This document shows, one piece after another, positions 63,299 through 64,000 of a stretch of 64,000 bases of DNA. The notes beneath the pieces are model-generated. The model ran no database searches. It was not told the DNA's origin and saw only the letters and a list, made by a program, of their open reading frames with translations. The translations under genes and the position numbers were made by a program. The stretch comes from Lobosporangium transversale (lineage: Eukaryota; Mortierellomycota; Mortierellomycetes; Mortierellales; Mortierellaceae). The DNA lies in contig NW_019029037.1 in assembly GCF_002105155.1 (NCBI RefSeq), positions 1-64,000 of the forward strand, in the 5' to 3' direction. Within the stretch, counting starts at the first letter, position 1, and every line of letters starts with the position of its first letter.

Positions 63299-64000
63299 AT
63301 GAAGCCCCTCCATATCCTAGTCTCTGCTCTTTTGGGCGCAACCCTATCTACCCAGCATGTAGTCTCCGCCTTTAACCCTCTCGCCAAGAACAATGTTGTC
63401 AACTACTGGGGCCAAAAGTGAGTGCGAGCTATAAAAGATATCACCGACCCGAATTGGCAATCTCTGCTCCTATATACTGACCGTGACATTCTCCTATCTT
63501 TTTCGCGGGATCTGCTAGCTCAGTATCATTTACCGGAGGCACAGAGACTGATCTGATTGATTACTGTCAAGATAATACGGTGGATGTCTTCGCTGTCGCC
63601 TTCATCTCTTCGATCCAGAACGGTGCTCCAGTGCTGAACCTTGCAAATCACTGTTGGGATAAGTTCCCTGGTTCGAACCTCCTTAACTGTCCCAAGATTG
63701 GTCGTGACATTAAAGCTTGCCAAGCTAGGGGTAAAGCTGTAGTGATCTCGATTGGTGGCGCCTCAGGCTCATACTCCTTACCCGATGCCACATCTGGCCG
63801 TGCATTTGCTGAAAAGGTCTGGGACATGTTTTTAGGTGGATCGTCCACAACACGCCCATTTGGTGATGCAATCCTCGATGGCGTTGACCTAGATTTGGAA
63901 TCCGGTCAGAATGCAGGTTACGTAGCTTTCATTGCGACATTGCGTCAAAAGTTTGCTAGCTCATCCAAGCGCTTCTACATCACTGCCGCTCCTCAATGCC
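63299..64000 (+). CDS. Class III-type GH18 chitinase (3' end outside the window)
   Basis: Two exons visible, 63299-63417 and 63519 to the window end, giving 200 complete residues. Residues 1-24 are a signal peptide (LHILVSALLGATLSTQHVVS). Then NVVNYWGQNS, typical of class III fungal/plant chitinases, and VFAVAFISSIQNG, VVISIGGASGSYSLP, and the catalytic DGVDLDLE (about 159-166, the last Glu being the proton donor of DxxDxDxE), then RFYITAAPQC. It hydrolyses chitin outside the cell, in wall remodelling or nutrition. Further exons and any chitin-binding or Ser/Thr-rich tail are beyond 64000. Confidence 0.95.

Overview
The window is nuclear DNA of a filamentous fungus and most resembles an early-diverging (Mucoromycota, Mortierella-type) genome. 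Reasons: intron-rich genes (about 75 introns in 20 genes, mostly 50-300 bp), AT-rich spacers full of A/T homopolymers, nuclear genes for mitochondrial complex I, and homologues of animal-type genes such as HROB, ZNF277, SART1 and CDK7 that are absent or very divergent in common yeasts. The genus is an inference from gene content, not a database result. All exon-intron structures were built by hand from splice sites and reading-frame continuity. Lengths and phases close in every model, but ends could move by a few bases.

Layout: 0.1-2.8 kb holds a decayed DNA transposon with about 146-bp terminal inverted repeats and an XPG-like nuclease remnant. 3.2-8.65 kb (-) is protein kinase C (HR1-HR1-C2-C1-C1-kinase), with about 62 copies of a trinucleotide in one intron. 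9.8-11.4 kb (-) is an ALYREF/Yra1 mRNA-export adaptor. 11.6-14.6 kb (-) is SART1/Snu66 of the tri-snRNP. 14.9-15.9 kb (-) is NDUFA12. 16.4-18.2 kb (+) is an SLC35F5-like carrier. 18.8-20.4 kb (+) is an EI24-domain protein. 20.4-22.3 kb (-) is ZNF277. 22.5-24.3 kb (+) is CDK7. 24.5-25.3 kb (+) is a eukaryotic YbeY. 25.4-27.1 kb (-) is an MFS carrier.

27-29.2 kb is a repeat-bearing spacer. 29.2-32.5 kb (-) is HROB. 32.7-34.2 kb (-) is a second SLC35F-like carrier. 34.5-38.8 kb (+) is a GIGYF/Smy2 GYF-domain protein. 39.2-41.5 kb (+) is a PPPDE-thioredoxin-PUL fusion. 41.5-46.2 kb (-) is phospholipase D1. 47.3-49.5 kb (+) is an unrecognised protein with VD-P repeats. 49.6-51.5 kb (-) is PNKP with a possible mitochondrial upstream start. 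52.0-53.3 kb (+) is NDUFS3. 53.3-55.6 kb is an apparently gene-free stretch. 55.6-58.4 kb (+) is a putative seven-pass membrane protein. 58.8-59.5 kb (-) is EMC5. 60.2-61.8 kb (+) is the Coq1-type polyprenyl diphosphate synthase. 63.3 kb to the end (+) is a GH18 chitinase cut by the window edge.

The genes are mostly housekeeping and do not form one pathway. Themes recur: mRNA metabolism (ALYREF, SART1, CDK7, GIGYF), cell wall and lipid signalling (PKC, PLD1, chitinase), mitochondrial respiration (NDUFA12, NDUFS3, Coq1, YbeY) and DNA repair (HROB, PNKP, CDK7 in TFIIH). Genes often sit as divergent pairs with short shared promoters or convergent pairs whose stop codons are only 66-120 bp apart. 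I found no convincing multi-gene system that is new. The best leads are the transposon remnant, the PNKP upstream start, the PPPDE-Trx-PUL fusion, the raised share of GC-AG introns, and the VD-P repeat protein.
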